DNA of 64,000 nt from Stomorhina lunata (lineage: Eukaryota > Arthropoda > Insecta > Diptera > Rhiniidae). This document shows positions 47,851-61,604 of this stretch, in pieces. Position 1 is the stretch's first letter, and each line of letters starts with the position of its first letter. The notes under the pieces are model-generated. The model made no database searches. It was not told the origin of the DNA and saw nothing but the letters and a program-made list of their open reading frames with translations. The stretch covers positions 32,268,710 to 32,332,709 of the forward strand of contig OW121742.1 in the NCBI GenBank assembly GCA_933228675.1, read 5' to 3'. The position numbers and the translations under genes were made by a program.

Positions 47851-49239
47851 GCTTCCTCATCACTAGCAAATTTCTCTTACCATATCTCAACATTCAAAAG
47901 ACCTTTTCAAACTACCTTCGCACATTCAACTCAATACTTGTTGTTCCGTTGGCCAAACGTTATTGTTGCTTCAGCTTCTGGTGTACGAGCAACACGAGTT
48001 GCTCTAATTTACAAGTTTGAGTTGACAAATCGTCTCTGTTGGACTTTATGTGTCATTTTAGAGAAATGTCATATAGACGTGACTCGTATTTTGAAATGAA
48101 AGTCGTGCGTATTGAGTTGTTTATATTTGAACATCTACGACTAAATAGAAATTGATGCGTTTTCATAGGCTTTTCATGTTTTGTTGATGACGTTCTCTAT
48201 TTTTGCGTCCATTTGCTTCCCTTTCATATCTATTTGTCATTTTGTTAAAAATGAAAGAAGTTTTAATTATATTTTTCTTGTAGAGGAATAAGAGGCATGA
48301 GATTTTCGTAAAACGTGCATCATTTTTCTGTTATTGAAGAAGATTTTCTGGGAAATGGCATCATGACATGGGGAAAGTGATGATTAAAGGGAGTTAAAGA
48401 TTTTTTTGTGAAGAAATTTAGGTATCATAAAAATTTACTTTTAAATTGAAAATTCATATGAAATTGTCCTAGTGTCATTAACGTTTCTATATAAATACAA
48501 ATATTTTCAATATTTTTCTTAATTTCAAGAAAATGCTACAGTTTTTCAACAACAACTTGTTGTTCTTTATTTTTCCGCCTCAAAACTTTATCGTTTTTAA
48601 AAGTCTATCTATATGAAACAAAAAAAAAATGTTGTCATATCGTCAACAAAGCTGAAGAGCCCTTGTATTAAGTTCAACTCAAATTGAGTCCTGAGATTAT
48701 TTTAGATATAAGATCCTGCTGCTATGACGAGTTGTCTCTTACACTTCTTTCATTTTGAAGACTCTATGACAAACTTACCACTTTTGAATATAGCAACAAT
48801 AGCCCAAAACCTAACATAATATTCCCCTGATATACAAAACTGTTTAAGTTCATACATTCATCCGTCTACTCATCCTTTCAGTCATTGTATTTATTCGGCA
48901 CTCATAAGTCTTATGTGTGTATGTGCTTACATATAAGCATTTGAACGATAGAGTTTATTCTTTTACATATAAAGTACATCGAAGTTGAAACTACAAAACA
49001 AACTTAACTAATTAGAGTTGTTACAGCCTCAGAGGAAACAAGACAAAAAAGGCATGTAAACACTTAATTCCAATGATGCCAACTCTCAAACTCATTCAAA
49101 TATGAAGACGATACATACAAACGCACAAAGGCAAACTCACGATCCGAAGGTTTCTTGATAGGGGAAGACTTTGCTCCTCAGTTTGAAATGTGTAAGTTGG
49201 ATGTCAAAAAAACCGTTTTAAATTCACGATTGTAACATT
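47851..49239. other. Unique sequence
   Basis: AT-rich with no long frame, tandem structure or RNA gene that I can recognise. Confidence 0.5.
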
Positions 49240-49815
49240 ATATAAATTTTGTTTTTTTCTATAGAACTTTTTAATAAAAAAATAGAAAATTTTCTAGAAA
49301 AATTTTTCTATCGAAAAATTTTAACATAAACTTTTTTATAGAAAATTTTCTAAAAAAATAGAAAATTTCTATAGAAAGATTTGGAAAAAACTATATAGAC
49401 AAATCTGAAAAGAAACATTGTCTTTAAAAAAAAAAATTAATAAAGAAAAATTTATATAGAAAATTTTTATAAAAAAATTTCCTCAAAACAAAATTTCTAC
49501 AAAAAAAAAATTTTTATGGAAAACTTTCTATAGAACTAGATCGACAGAATTAACTCCCAAAAAAAACTTATTTTAAAATTTCCCATCAAAAAATGTCTCT
49601 ATACAAAATTTTCAATAGAAAAAATTTTCTTACAAAAATTTGTAAAGAAAATTTCATATTAATAATTTCTTATACAGAAGTTGTATAAAGTTTATATAAA
49701 AAATTTTCTATTTCATATAGAAAAATTTTATACAAATTTTTTTATAGAAAAATTTCTATAGAAAATTTTTCTATAAAAAAATTTTCTATAGAAAGCTTTA
49801 TAAAAAAATTTTTAT

Positions 49816-50161
49816 AGAAAATGTTCTATAGCAAACATTTTCAATAGCAAAAATACAGAGGAAAAAGAAAAGAAAATTTTCTAAAGAAATTTTTCTATAG
49901 AAAATTTTCTATAGAAATTTTTCTATAGAAAATTTTCTATAGAAATTTTTCTACAGAAATTTTTCTATAGAAATTTTTCTATAGAAATTTTTCTATAGAA
50001 ATTTTTCTATAGAAATTTTTCTATAGAAATTTTTCTATAGAAATTTTTCTATAGAAATTTTTCTATAGAAAATTTTCTATGGAAAATTTTCTATAGAAAT
50101 TTTTCTTTTCTTTTTCCTCTGTATTTTTGCTATTGAAAATGTGTGCTATAGAACATTTTCT
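49816..50161. repeat. Large inverted repeat in higher-order copy 1
   Basis: Arms 49816-49882 and 50095-50161 are 67 bp each with only about two mismatches, both carrying the CAAAAATACAGAGGAAAAAG motif or its inverse. The 212-bp spacer is itself 14-bp CTATAG palindromes, so the whole 346 bp can fold on itself. Confidence 0.92.
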
Positions 50162-50724
50162 ATAAATTTCTATAAAAATTTTCTATAGAAACATTTTAAT
50201 AGAAAATTTTTTATAGAAAATTTTTTATAGAAAATTTTCTATAGAAATTTTTCTATAGAAAATTTTTATATAGAAGTTTTTCTATGCAAAATTTTCTCTT
50301 GAAATTTTTCTATAGAAAAATTTCTATAAAAAAATTTCTATAGAAAAATTTCTATAAAAAAATTTCTATAGAAAAATTTTTATAAAAAAATTTCTATAGA
50401 AAAATTTCTATAAAAAAATTTTTATAGAAAAATTTCTATAGAACTAGATCGACAGAATTAACTCCCAAAAAAAAACTTATTTTAAAATTTCCCATCAAAA
50501 AATGTCTCTATACAAAATTTTCAATAGAAAAAATTTTCTTACAAAAATTTGTAAAGAAAATTTCATATTAATAATTTCCTATACAGAAGTTGTATAAAGT
50601 TTATATAAAAAATTTTCTATTTCATATAGAAAAATTTTATACAAATTTTTTTATAGAAAAATTTCTATAGAAAATTTTTCTATAAAAAAATTTTCTATAG
50701 AAAGCTTTATAAAAAAAATTTTAT

Positions 50725-51042
50725 AGAAAATGTTCTATAGCAAACATTTTCAATAGCAAAAATACAGAGGAAAAAGAAAAGAAAATTTTCTAAAGAAATT
50801 TTTCTATAGAAATTTTTCTATAGAAAATTTTCTATAGAAATTTTTCTACAGAAATTTTTCTATAGAAATTTTTCTATAGAAATTTTTCTATAGAAATTTT
50901 TCTATAGAAATTTTTCTATAGAAATTTTTCTATAGAAATTTTTCTATAGAAAATTTTCTATGGAAAATTTTCTATAGAAATTTTTCTTTTCTTTTTCCTC
51001 TGTATTTTTGCTATTGAAAATGTGTGCTATAGAACATTTTCT
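50725..51042. repeat. Large inverted repeat in higher-order copy 2
   Basis: Arms 50725-50791 and 50976-51042 match those of copy 1. The spacer is shorter (184 bp) because it has fewer 14-bp units. Confidence 0.92.
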
Positions 51043-51749
51043 ATAAATTTCTATAAAAATTTTCTATAGAAACATTTTAATAGAAAATTTTTTATAGAAA
51101 ATTTTTTATAGAAAATTTTCTATAGAAATTTTTCTATAGAAAATTTTTATATAGAAGTTTTTCTATGCAAAATTTTCTCTTGAAATTTTTCTATAGAAAA
51201 ATTTCTATAAAAAAATTTCTATAGAAAAATTTCTATAAAAAATTTCTATAGAAAAATTTTTATAAAAAAATTTCTATAGAAAAATTTCTATAAAAAAATT
51301 TTTATAGAAAAATTTCTATAGAACTAGATCGACAGAATTAACTCCCAAAAAAAAACTTATTTTAAAATTTCCCATCAAAAAAATGTCTCTATACAAAATT
51401 GTCAATAGAAAAAATTTCCTTACAAAAATTTGTAAAGAAAATTTCATATTAATAATTTCCTATACAGAAGTTGTATAAAGTTTATATAAAAAATTTTCTA
51501 TTTCATATAGAAAAATTTTATACAAATTTTTTTATAGAAAAATTTCTATAGAAAATTTTTCTATAAAAAAATTTTCTATAGAAAGCTTTATAAAAAAATT
51601 TTTATAGAAAATGTTCTATAGCAAACATTTTCAATAGCAAAAATACAGAGGAAAAAGAAAAGAAAATTTTCTAAAGAAATTTTTCTTTAGAAAATTTTCT
51701 ATAGAAAATTTTTCTATAGAAAATTTTCTATAGAAAAATTTTCTATAGA

Positions 51750-52923
51750 AAATTTTCTATAGAAAAATTTCTATAAAAAAATTTTTATAGAAAAATTTCT
51801 ATAAAAAATTTTCTATAGAAAAATTTCAAAGGAAAAATTTTTATATACAAAATCTTTTTAAAGATTTCTATGGAAAATTTATATAAAAAAATTTCTGTAA
51901 AAAAATTTCGATAGAAAATGTTTAATAGAAAAATTTAAAAGAAAATCGTGAGAAAATTTATATAGGAAATTTTTAATTGAAAAATTTCTATAGAAAATCT
52001 TGGATAAAAAATTATATTGAAAATTTTTAATACAAAAATTTCTAAAGAAAAATAATTATAGTTAAACTACTTATAAATTATTATTACAGAAAAATTTCTA
52101 TGGAAAAATTTGCTATAGAAAATTTTTAACAAAAAAAATTTTAACGTAAATTTTATATAAAAAAATTTCTGTAAAAAAAAATTTTTTTTTTTTTAAATTT
52201 CTATGAAAAAATTTTATGGAAAACTTTCTTTAGAATAAAATCAAGAGAATTTGCACCCAAAATTATTTTTTTCAATAGAAAAATTTTCCTACAAAAATTT
52301 TCTAAAGAAAAAATTTTGTAGAAAAATTTCTATAGAAAATTTTCTATAGAAAAATTTCTATAAAAAAATTTTTATAGAAAAATTTCTATAAAAAATTTTC
52401 TATAGAAAAATTTCAAAGGAAAAATTTTTATATACAAAATCTTTTTAAAGATTTCTATGGAAAATTTATATAAAAAAATTTCTGTAAAAAAATTTCGATA
52501 GAAAATGTTTAATAGAAAAATTTAAAAGAAAATCATGAGAAAATTTATATAGGAAATTTTTAATTGAAAAATTTCTATAGAAAATCTTGGATAAAAAATT
52601 ATATTGAAAATTTTTAATACAAAAATTTCTAAAGAAAAATAATTATAGTTAAACTACTTATAAATTATTATTACAGAAAAATTTCTATGGAAAAATTTGC
52701 TATAGAAAATTTTTAACAAAAAAAATTTTAACGTAAATTTTATATAAAAAAATTTCTGTAAAAAAAAATTTTTTTTTTTTAAATTTCTATGAAAAAATTT
52801 TATGGAAAACTTTCTTTAGAATAAAATCAAGAGAATTTGCACCCAAAATTATTTTTTTCAATAGAAAAATTTTCCTACAAAAATTTTCTAAAGAAAAAAT
52901 TTTGTAGAAAAATTTCTATAAAA
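51750..52923. repeat. 587-bp tandem duplication
   Basis: TTTCAAAGGAAAAATTTTTA lies at 51824 and 52411, and both copies share a long specific order of variants ending GAATTTGCACCCAAAATTAT. A diverged third copy appears at 53520-53815 after the 14-bp block. Confidence 0.9.
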
Positions 52924-53515
52924 AAATTTCTATAGAAAAATTTCTATAGAAAAATTTCTATAGAAAAATTTCTATAGAAAAATTTCTATAGAAAAATTTC
53001 TATAGAAAAATTTCTATAGAAAAATTTCTATAGAAAAATTTTTATAGAAAAATTTCTATAGAAAAATTTCTATAGAAAAATTTCTATAGAAAAATTTCTA
53101 TAGAAAAATTTCTATAGAAAAATTTCTATAGAAAAATTTTTATAGAAAAATTTCTATAGAAAAATTTCTATAGAAAAATTTCTGTAGAAAAATTTCTATA
53201 GAAAAATTTCTATAGAAAAATTTCTATAGAAAAATTTCTATAGAAAAATTTCTATAGAAAAATTTCTATAGAAAAATTTCTATAGAAAAATTTCTATAGA
53301 AAAATTTCTATAGAAAAATTTCTATAGAAAAATTTCTATAGAAAAATTTCTATAGAAAAATTTCTATAGAAAAATTTCTATAGAAAAATTTCTGTAGAAA
53401 AATTTCTATAGAAAAATTTCTATAGAAAAATTTCTATAGAAAAATTTCTATAGAAAAATTTCTATAGAAAAATTTCTATAGAAAAAGTTCTATAGAAAAA
53501 TTTCTATAGAAAAAT
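52918..53515. repeat. Pure 14-bp AAAATTTCTATAGA array
   Basis: About 42 nearly identical 14-bp units (TATAG at 52931 and 52945). Each unit is almost wholly palindromic. Only a few single-base variants occur, making this the most homogeneous block in the window. Confidence 0.95.
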
Positions 53516-53965
53516 AATTTTTATACACAAAATCTATGGAAAGATTTCTATGCAAAATTTATATATAAAAACTTCTGTAGAGAAATTTCTATAGAAAATT
53601 TTTAATAGAAAAAAATCTTAAGAAAAATTTATGTAGGAAATTTTTAATTGAAAAATATCTATAGTAAATTTTGGATAAAAAAATTTATATTGAAAATTTT
53701 TAATAGAAAAATTGCTAAAGATAAATGATTACAGATAAATTTCTTAAGAATTATTATTACAGAAAAATTTCTATGGAAAAATTACTATAGACAATTTTTA
53801 ATAAAAAAATGTTTAACGAAAATTTTATATACAAAAATTTTCCATCTAAAAATTTTATATACAAAAATTTTCTATCTTAAAATTTTATATACAAAAATTT
53901 TCCATCTAAAAATTTTATATACAAAAATTTTCCATCTTAAAATTTTATGTTGAAAAATTGTCCTA
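53516..53965. repeat. Diverged copy of the 587-bp unit plus a short 30-bp array
   Basis: From 53815 to 53945 a unit with AATTTTATATACAAAAATTT and TCCATCTAAA repeats about four times at 30 bp. Confidence 0.8.
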
Positions 53966-54985
53966 AAAATTTATATTTTGTGGTTATAGAAATATTGAGG
54001 TAGCACCTTACATGACGCTTCATGACATAATGCAGAAAGTAGTCATTTTTGCACTTATGTGTATACACAGGGGTACAGAAATGGGGCATATGCCTATAGT
54101 ACATCTGATTATAGTGCAGAAAAATAAAAAGTTATCTTACTTACGAAACATACTTTAATTGAGATATAAATTTTACATGACAAATTACTAGTACCGAACC
54201 ATGGAACCGTCGGGTATTTATACAGCTTTCCATTAACCGTAAGTTTCAGTAGTTCCAGCTAGATACAAGCATAGATTATGGATGGGATGCAACTAAATAC
54301 TTAAAACACAACATACCAGTACAAGAGTTATCTGCGGGCATAACAATGGCAATAATGTTAAAAAGCTTGTATAAAGTGTTTTTGAAAGATAAAAAACAAG
54401 GAAACTCAAAAACAAGTCAGGGTTAACAGCAAAATATGATCAGACGCCAAAGAATAGAGTAAGGAAAATTACATTAGATTAACAGTCATAGCTAAAGTTA
54501 ATTCATTAAAAAGCTAGTTTAAATTCTAACTAACAAAATACTAACTACAGGACTCTAATGAAAAAACCACAGTCTCTTTGTCTGGAAATGACTCTATCGC
54601 GATGTTTCCAAATTAAAAATTTAGCTAATTTTAATTCTGCAACTTTCAAAAATGTCATAAGTAGTCATACGAGTAGTGTTGGCTTATTTCTGTTTAAGTA
54701 TAGATACTATAAAAGCAAGTAGGAAACTGTTTATAATTAATATCCTTTAGGCTTAATTCTTGTTCTTTTAGTTGTTGTTGTTGGAGATGTTGTTAAGTAA
54801 TTACATAACCATTACAACAACATTCTGTTAGGCAATAATTATATACATGTGCGCGTCTTCGTTGATTAGTTAATGCATTTGAAAGAAAACTTTGACATAT
54901 GAAAAGTGTTTAATAGGGATATAATTATATCCCTAATCACTATCGGGGAATGATTACACTAGTTCACAAATTTAACTTTTTGAGT
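53966..54985. other. Unique sequence
   Basis: Moderately AT-rich and without a long open frame. No RNA gene or transposon end is recognised. Confidence 0.5.
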
Positions 54986-54989
54986 TAAA

Positions 54990-56222
54990 TTTGACCACCA
55001 AAGAAAAGTTGTCCTATCATCAACTTTTCTATAGAAATGTTGTCTTATTGTCTACTTTTCTATAGTAAGGTAGTAAGGTATGATCAACTTATCTATAGAA
55101 AAATTGTCCTATCGTCAACTTTTCCATATAAATGTTGTCCTATTGTCAACTTTTCTATAGGAATGTTGTCCTATCGTCAAATTTTCTATAGAAATGTTGT
55201 CTTATCGTCAACTTTTCTATAGAAATGTTGTCCTATCGTATATTTTTCTACCTAAATATTATTCTATCATCAACTTTCCTATAGAAATTTTGTCCTATCG
55301 TCAACTTTTCTATAAAAATGTTATTATATCGTCAAGTTTTCTATAGACATATTGCCCTGTCGTCAACTTTTCTATAAAAATGTGGTCCTATCATCAATTT
55401 TCCTATTGAAATGTTGTCCTATCGACATCTTTTCTGTAGAACTGTTGTCCTATTGTCAACTTTCTATAGAAATGTTGTCATGTCGTCAACTTTTTAATAG
55501 AAATGTTGTCTTATCGTCAACTTTTCTATAAAAATGTTGTCCTATCGTCAACTTTTCTATAGAAGTGTTGTCCTATCATCAACTTTTCTATAGGAATGTT
55601 GTCCTATCGTTAAATTTTCTACAGAAATGTTGTCCTATCGTCAACTTTTCTATAGAAATGTTGTCCTACCGTCAATTTTTCTACCTAAATATTATTCTAT
55701 CATCAACTTTCCTATAGAAATGTTGTTCTATCGTCAATTTGTCTATAGATTTGTTTTTCTATTGTCAACTTTTCAATAGAAGTGTTGTCCTATCATCAAC
55801 TTTCCTATTGAAATGTTGTCCTATCGTCATCTTTTCTATAGAACTGTTGACCTATTGTCAACTTTTCTATAGAAATGTTGTCATGTCGTCAACTTTTCAA
55901 TAGAAATGTTGTCCTATCGTCAAGTTTTCTATAGAGATATTGCTCTATCGTCATCTTTTCTATAGAAATGTTGTCCTAAATATCATCAACTTTTGTATAG
56001 AAATGTTGTCCTGTCGTTAACTTTTCTATAGAAATGTTGTCCTATCATCCACTTTTCTATAGAAGTGTTGTCCTATCGTCATCTTTTCTATAGAATTGTT
56101 GTCCTATCATCAACTTTGCTATAGAAATGTTGTTCTGTCGTTAACTTTTTTACAGAAATGTTGTTGTATCGTCAACTTTTTTATAGAAATGTAATCCTAA
56201 CTTCAACTTTTTTTTTAAAGAA
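54990..56222. repeat. 31-bp GTCAAC minisatellite array 3
   Basis: Same family and orientation as array 1, but the spacer is mostly ATGTTGTCCTATC. Copies are more divergent than in arrays 1 and 2, with occasional indels. Confidence 0.93.
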
Positions 56223-56975
56223 ATGTCAAAAAATATGTAATGTAGAACCAATTTCGGTATACTATTTAGTATATTATTTGTGGATATCTAAAAGAGGAAA
56301 CTTAGTATTTGCCAATTGTATTCCAAATTCTATAAAATTTTATTTTTAAAATAAAATTTGATTTTACCATAAATAAAAGATAAATAATTTAACATATAAC
56401 AAAAATTTCTTTATTCTTCTATTCTAGCAGAAATTTTAATTTAAATTATTGAAATTTCATGTATGTATTCAACATATACATATAAATTCTGCAACAAAAC
56501 CTAAAACAAATGCATTCTTGTGTTCTGGAAAGTATAGAAATATAACTAAAACTATTTTTTATTTCAAGCATTCATTCATATAAAGAATAAATATTCATGT
56601 GAAAATGGATAAAACAAAAACAGAAATTTTGATAAATTAGAGAAATAAAGAAAAGTATTCTTCAATCAAATTACTTTAAGAGTTAAAACAATTTAAGCTT
56701 TCAATTTTACAAAGACTGACTGACGAGTCAGTCAGACAATCTGTCTGTATGTCTGTCAGTTTGATTTTTATTTAATTGTGCTTTTGGCATTTTGGGTAAA
56801 ATATTTAGATGTGAAATAGTAAGACTCAAAATATAAAATATAAGAAATATTAGAAAACTGCTTCTGGTGCTGAAAAAAGACATTTGCAAATGAATTTTAT
56901 TAAAATAATTTTTTTAAAGAAATAAAATTAGTTTTTAAATAATTATGCAATGGAAAATATGGAATAAGAAATCTC
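56223..56975. other. Unique sequence between GTCAAC arrays
   Basis: AT-rich. A short tract with GACTGACTGACGAGTCAGTC and CTGTCTGTATGTCTGTC lies near 56716-56760. No gene. Confidence 0.5.
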
Positions 56976-56979
56976 TATA

Positions 56980-58190
56980 AAATGTATCGTCAACTTTTTT
57001 ATAGAAATCATATCCTGTCGTCAACTTTTCTATAGAAATGTTGTCATGTCGTCAACTTTTCTATAGAAATGTCGTCCTGTCGTCAACTTTTCTATAGAAA
57101 TGTTATCCTGTCGTCAACTTTTCCATAGAAATGTTGTCCTGTCGTCAACTTTTCTATAGAAATGTTGTCCTGTCGTCAACTTTTCTGTAGAAATCTTGTT
57201 CTGTAATCAACTTTTCTATAGAAATGCTGTCCTATCGTCAATATTTCTATAGAAATGTTTTCCTAACGTCAACTTTTTTATAGAAGTGTTGTCCTGTCGT
57301 CAACTTTCCTATAGAAATGTTGCCCTATCGTCAACTTTTCTATAGAAGTATTGTCCTATCGTCAACTTTTCTACAGGAATGTTGTCCTATCATCCACTTT
57401 TCTATAGAAGTGTTGTCCTATAGTCATCACTTCTACAGAAGTGTTGTCTTATAGTCATCACTTCTATAGAAATGTTGTCCTGTAGTCAACTGTTCTATAG
57501 AAATGTTGTCCTATCGTCAACTTTTCTATAGAAATGTTGGCCTGTCATCAACTTTTCTATAGAACTGTTGTCCTGTCGTCAACTTTTCTACAGAAATGGT
57601 GTCCCGTCGTCAACTTTTCTATAGAAATGTTATAAATTTTTCTATAGAAATGTTATCAATTTTTCTATAGAAATGCTGTCAACTTTTCTATAGGAATGTT
57701 GTCAACTTTTCTATAGAAATTATGTCAACTTTTCTATAGAAATATTGTCAAATTTTCTATAGAAATGTTGTCAACTTTTCTATAGAAATGTTGTCCTGCC
57801 GTCAACTTTTCTGTAGAAATGTTGTCCTGCTGTCAACTTTTCCATAGAAATGTTGTCCTGTCGTCAACTTTTCTATAGTAATGTTGTCCTGTCGTCAACT
57901 TTTCTATAGAAATGATGTCTTGTCGTCAACTTTTCTACAGAAATGTTGTCCTGTCGTCAACTTTTCTATAGAAATCGTGTCCTGTCGTCAACTTTTCTAT
58001 AGAAATGTTGTCCCGTCGTCAACTTTTCTATAGAAATGTTGCCCTATCGTCACCTTTTCTATGGAAATGTAGTCCTGTCGTCAACTTTTCTATAGAAGTG
58101 ATGTCCTGTCGTCAACTTTTCTATAGAAATGTTGTCCTAACGTCAACTTTTCTAAAGAAATGTTATCTTGTCGTTAACTTTTTGATTAAA
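56980..58190. repeat. 31-bp GTCAAC minisatellite array 4
   Basis: Same family with an ATGTTGTCCTGTC spacer. Between about 57620 and 57790 the unit is shortened to about 21-23 bp (TCAACTTTTCTATAGAAATG with little spacer), a local deletion variant that itself spread about eight times. Confidence 0.93.
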
Positions 58191-59370
58191 ATGGAAATGT
58201 GGAGATATTTTTTCGTACTTTTTCATACAATTTCCTATTGATTTCGAAAAATAATAATGTAATTTAATAATTTAGTTACTGAACATTTACTTGTTGTTTT
58301 TATTAATTTATTATTTTATTGATACACCGTTTAATTAAATTAATAAAAATGAAATTCAACGAACTTTATCTTTAAACTGTATTGAAAATTTTTCATGGAG
58401 GTAATGTAAAAATGTTGCTATTTGTCAAAACGTGTTAAATAGCAATTAATAATGCTGTTGTATATTGTATACTTGTGGTATTATATTTTATTATTTTAAT
58501 TAAATAAATTAAATTTAATACATATTGTCGTGAACATACGCATGTATTTGTTCTAGTAAATTTGAATAAACACATACATTGGGGCAATTTCAAATGCAAA
58601 CTCTATCAACTCTAGACGTGTCAATTTAAAAATAATACTATTATTTATATTTTTAAAATAAATATATTTTTATTTATTTGTTTAAGTATTTGAATCATTA
58701 AAATTATCTGCTGTTCACTAACTGGCATCAATGTTTGTGGTTGGAAATTAATTTTCTTGATTAAATTTTTATTATTTAAATCAATGAGATAAATGGGTTT
58801 ATTTTTGTATAAATAATAATTATGAAAAATTTTAAGTGGATTTTAACTTAAATACTTCAAATTAAATAAATTTTTATTAGCTCCTGAAATAATGTTGTTC
58901 ATCCCCTTTAATCGCCCGCTCCCTTAGCCATAACCACCTGTTCTACTTTTACTATCAACGACTCCTTGTTAGAACCTTTAATTACTTTAGTCATTTGTTG
59001 TAATTTTCTATAGATAAACCTGCAGCTGCATGTTATTCCATCATTGTTAACCAAACTTAAATAAATATTGATGTCTAATATGCAAATATACGGAATGGAG
59101 ATTATTTTTTCCTTTCACTTAAAATTTCCTGTCTATGACTGTATTACAACCCAATACAGCAAAGAATGACTCTTAATTATTAATATGGGAATTTCATCAG
59201 CTGCTGCAAAGAAATCAAAGCAAAACGAGTACTTCAAGGGTGTCGCTATTATGCCACTTTTTTTCCTGTTACAATTCAATTTGACTCATATTTACTGAAT
59301 TAAATGCGTATTAAGTTTCGTTTCAGGTTAAAAGAAGACAACGATTTTTGGTCTGAATAAATAAAAGCTT
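58191..59370. other. Unique very AT-rich sequence
   Basis: No open frame, repeat or RNA gene recognised. Confidence 0.5.
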
Positions 59371-59374
59371 TTGC

Positions 59375-61600
59375 TATGTCAACTTTCTTTAGAAAACTTT
59401 TCCTACCGACAACTTTTCTATAGAAAACTTTTCCTACCGACAACTTTTCTATAGAAAACTTTTCCTACCGACAACTTTTCTATAGAAAACATTTCCTACC
59501 GACAACTTTTCTATAGAAAATGTTTCCTATCGACAACTTTTCTATAGACAATTTTTCCTACTAACAACATTTCTATAGGAACCTTTACCCACCGACAACT
59601 TTTCTATAGAAAACTTTTCCTACCGACTACCTTTTGCTACAGACAACTTTTCTATAGAAAACTCTTCCCATTGTCAACTTTTCTCTAGAAAACTCTTCCC
59701 ATTGTCAACTTCTCTATAGAAAACTCTTCCCATTGTCAACTTTTCTATAGAAAACTCTTCCCATTGTCAACTTTTCTATAGAAAACTTTTCCTATCGTCA
59801 AGTTTTCTATAGAAAACTGTTCCCATCATCAAGTTTTCTATAGAAACCTCTTCCCATCGTTAAAGTTTCTATAGAAAACTCTTCCCATCATCAACTTTTC
59901 AATGGAAAACTGTTCCCGTCGTCAACTTTTCTATAGAAAACTCTTCCCGTCGTCAAATTTTCTATAGAAAACTCTTCCCATTGTCAACTTTTCTATAGAA
60001 AACTCTTCCCATTGTCAACCTTTCTATAGAAGACTCTTTCCATCGTCAACTTTTCTATTGAAAACTCTTCCCATCGTCAACTTTTCTATAGAAAACTCTT
60101 CCCATCGTCAACTTTTCTATAGAAAACACCATCGTCAACTTTTCTATAGAAAACTCTTCCCATCGTCAACTTTTCTATGGAAAACTCTTCCCATCGTTAA
60201 CTTTTCTATAGAAAACTCTTCCCATCGCCAACTTTTCTATAGAAAACTCTTCCCATTGTCAACTTTTCTCTAGAAAACTCTTCCCATTGTCAACTTCTCT
60301 ATAGAAAACTCTTCCCATTGTCAACTTTTCTATAGAAAACTCTTCCCATTGTCAACTTTTCTATAGAAAACTTTTCCTATCGTCAAGTTTTCTATAGAAA
60401 ACTGTTCCCATCATCAAGTTTTCTATAGAAACCTCTTCCCATCGTTAAAGTTTCTATAGAAAACTCTTCCCATCATCAACTTTTCAATGGAAAACTGTTC
60501 CCGTCGTCAACTTTTCTATAGAAAACTCTTCCCGTCGTCAAATTTTCTATAGAAAACTCTTCCCATTGTCAACTTTTCTATAGAAAACTCTTCCCATTGT
60601 CAACCTTTCTATAGAAGACTCTTTCCATCGTCAACTTTTCTATTGAAAACTCTTCCCATCGTCAACTTTTCTATAGAAAACTCTTCCCATCGTCAACTTT
60701 TCTATAGAAAACACCATCGTCAACTTTTCTATAGAAAACTCTTCCCATCGTCAACTTTTCTATGGAAAACTCTTCTCATCGTTAACTTTTCTATAGAAAA
60801 CTCTTCCCATCGCCAACTTTTTTATAGAAAACTCTTCCCATCGTCAACTTTTCTATAGAAAACTCTTCCCATTGTCAACTTTTCTATAGAAAACTCTTCC
60901 CATCGTCTACTTTTCTATAGAAACGTCTTCCTTTCGTCAACTTTTCCATAGAAATGTTTTCCTATCTTCAACTTTTGTATAGAAATGTCTTCCTATCGTC
61001 AACTTTTCTGTAGAAAGAACTCATCAATAGAACTCATCTGATCGTCAACTATTCTATAGAAAGCCGTTCCCATCGTCAACTTTTCTATAGAAAACTCTTC
61101 CCATCGTCAACTTTTCTATAGAAAACTCTTCCCATCGTCAACTTTTCTATAGAAAACTCTTCCCATCGTCAACTTTTCTATAGAAAACTCTTCCCATCGT
61201 CAACTTTTCTATAGAAAACTCTTCCCATCGTCAACTTTTCTATAGAAAACTCATCCCATCATCAACTTTTCTATAGAAAACTCTTCCCATCGTCAACCTT
61301 TCTATAGTAAACTCTTCCCATCGTCTAGTTTTCTATAGAAAACTCTTCCCATCGTCAACTTTTCTATAGAAAACTCTTCCCATTGTCAACTTTTCTATAG
61401 AAAACTCTTCCCTTCATCAACTTTTCTATAAAGAACTCTTCAAATCGTCAACTTTTCTATAGGAAAGTCTTCCCTTCGTCAACTTTTCCATCGTCAATTT
61501 TTTTTTCTCAATTTTCTATAAAAAAGTTGACGAGAGTTTTCAATAGAAAACTTTCCTTTAGAAAACTTTTCCCACCGCTTTTCTTTTGAAAACTTTTACC
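59375..61600. repeat. 31-bp GTCAAC minisatellite array 5
   Basis: Same family with an AACTCTTCCCATC spacer. The left edge has CCTACCGACAACTTTTC variants. It contains a 585-bp higher-order duplication. Confidence 0.95.
59670..60839. repeat. 585-bp higher-order tandem duplication in array 5
   Basis: The truncated unit GAAAACACCATCGTCAAC has its ACACC at 60126 and 60711, and the order of all neighbouring variants is the same in both copies with only a few differences. Confidence 0.93.
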
Positions 61601-61604
61601 ACCT

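Larger units (their letters stand above)
49533..51760. repeat. Higher-order repeat of about 900 bp, three copies
   Basis: The marker GAACTAGATCGACAGAATTA starts at 49533, 50441 and 51321 (intervals 908 and 880). Copies 1 and 2 are nearly identical throughout. Copy 3 is complete only as far as its left palindrome arm (51606-51672) and then diverges. Confidence 0.93.
49240..53515. repeat. Composite CTATAG array with higher-order structure
   Basis: Built from 14-bp and longer variants of TTTCTATAGAAAA. It includes a higher-order unit of about 900 bp (three copies), a 587-bp tandem duplication and a pure 14-bp block, each listed separately. Confidence 0.95.
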
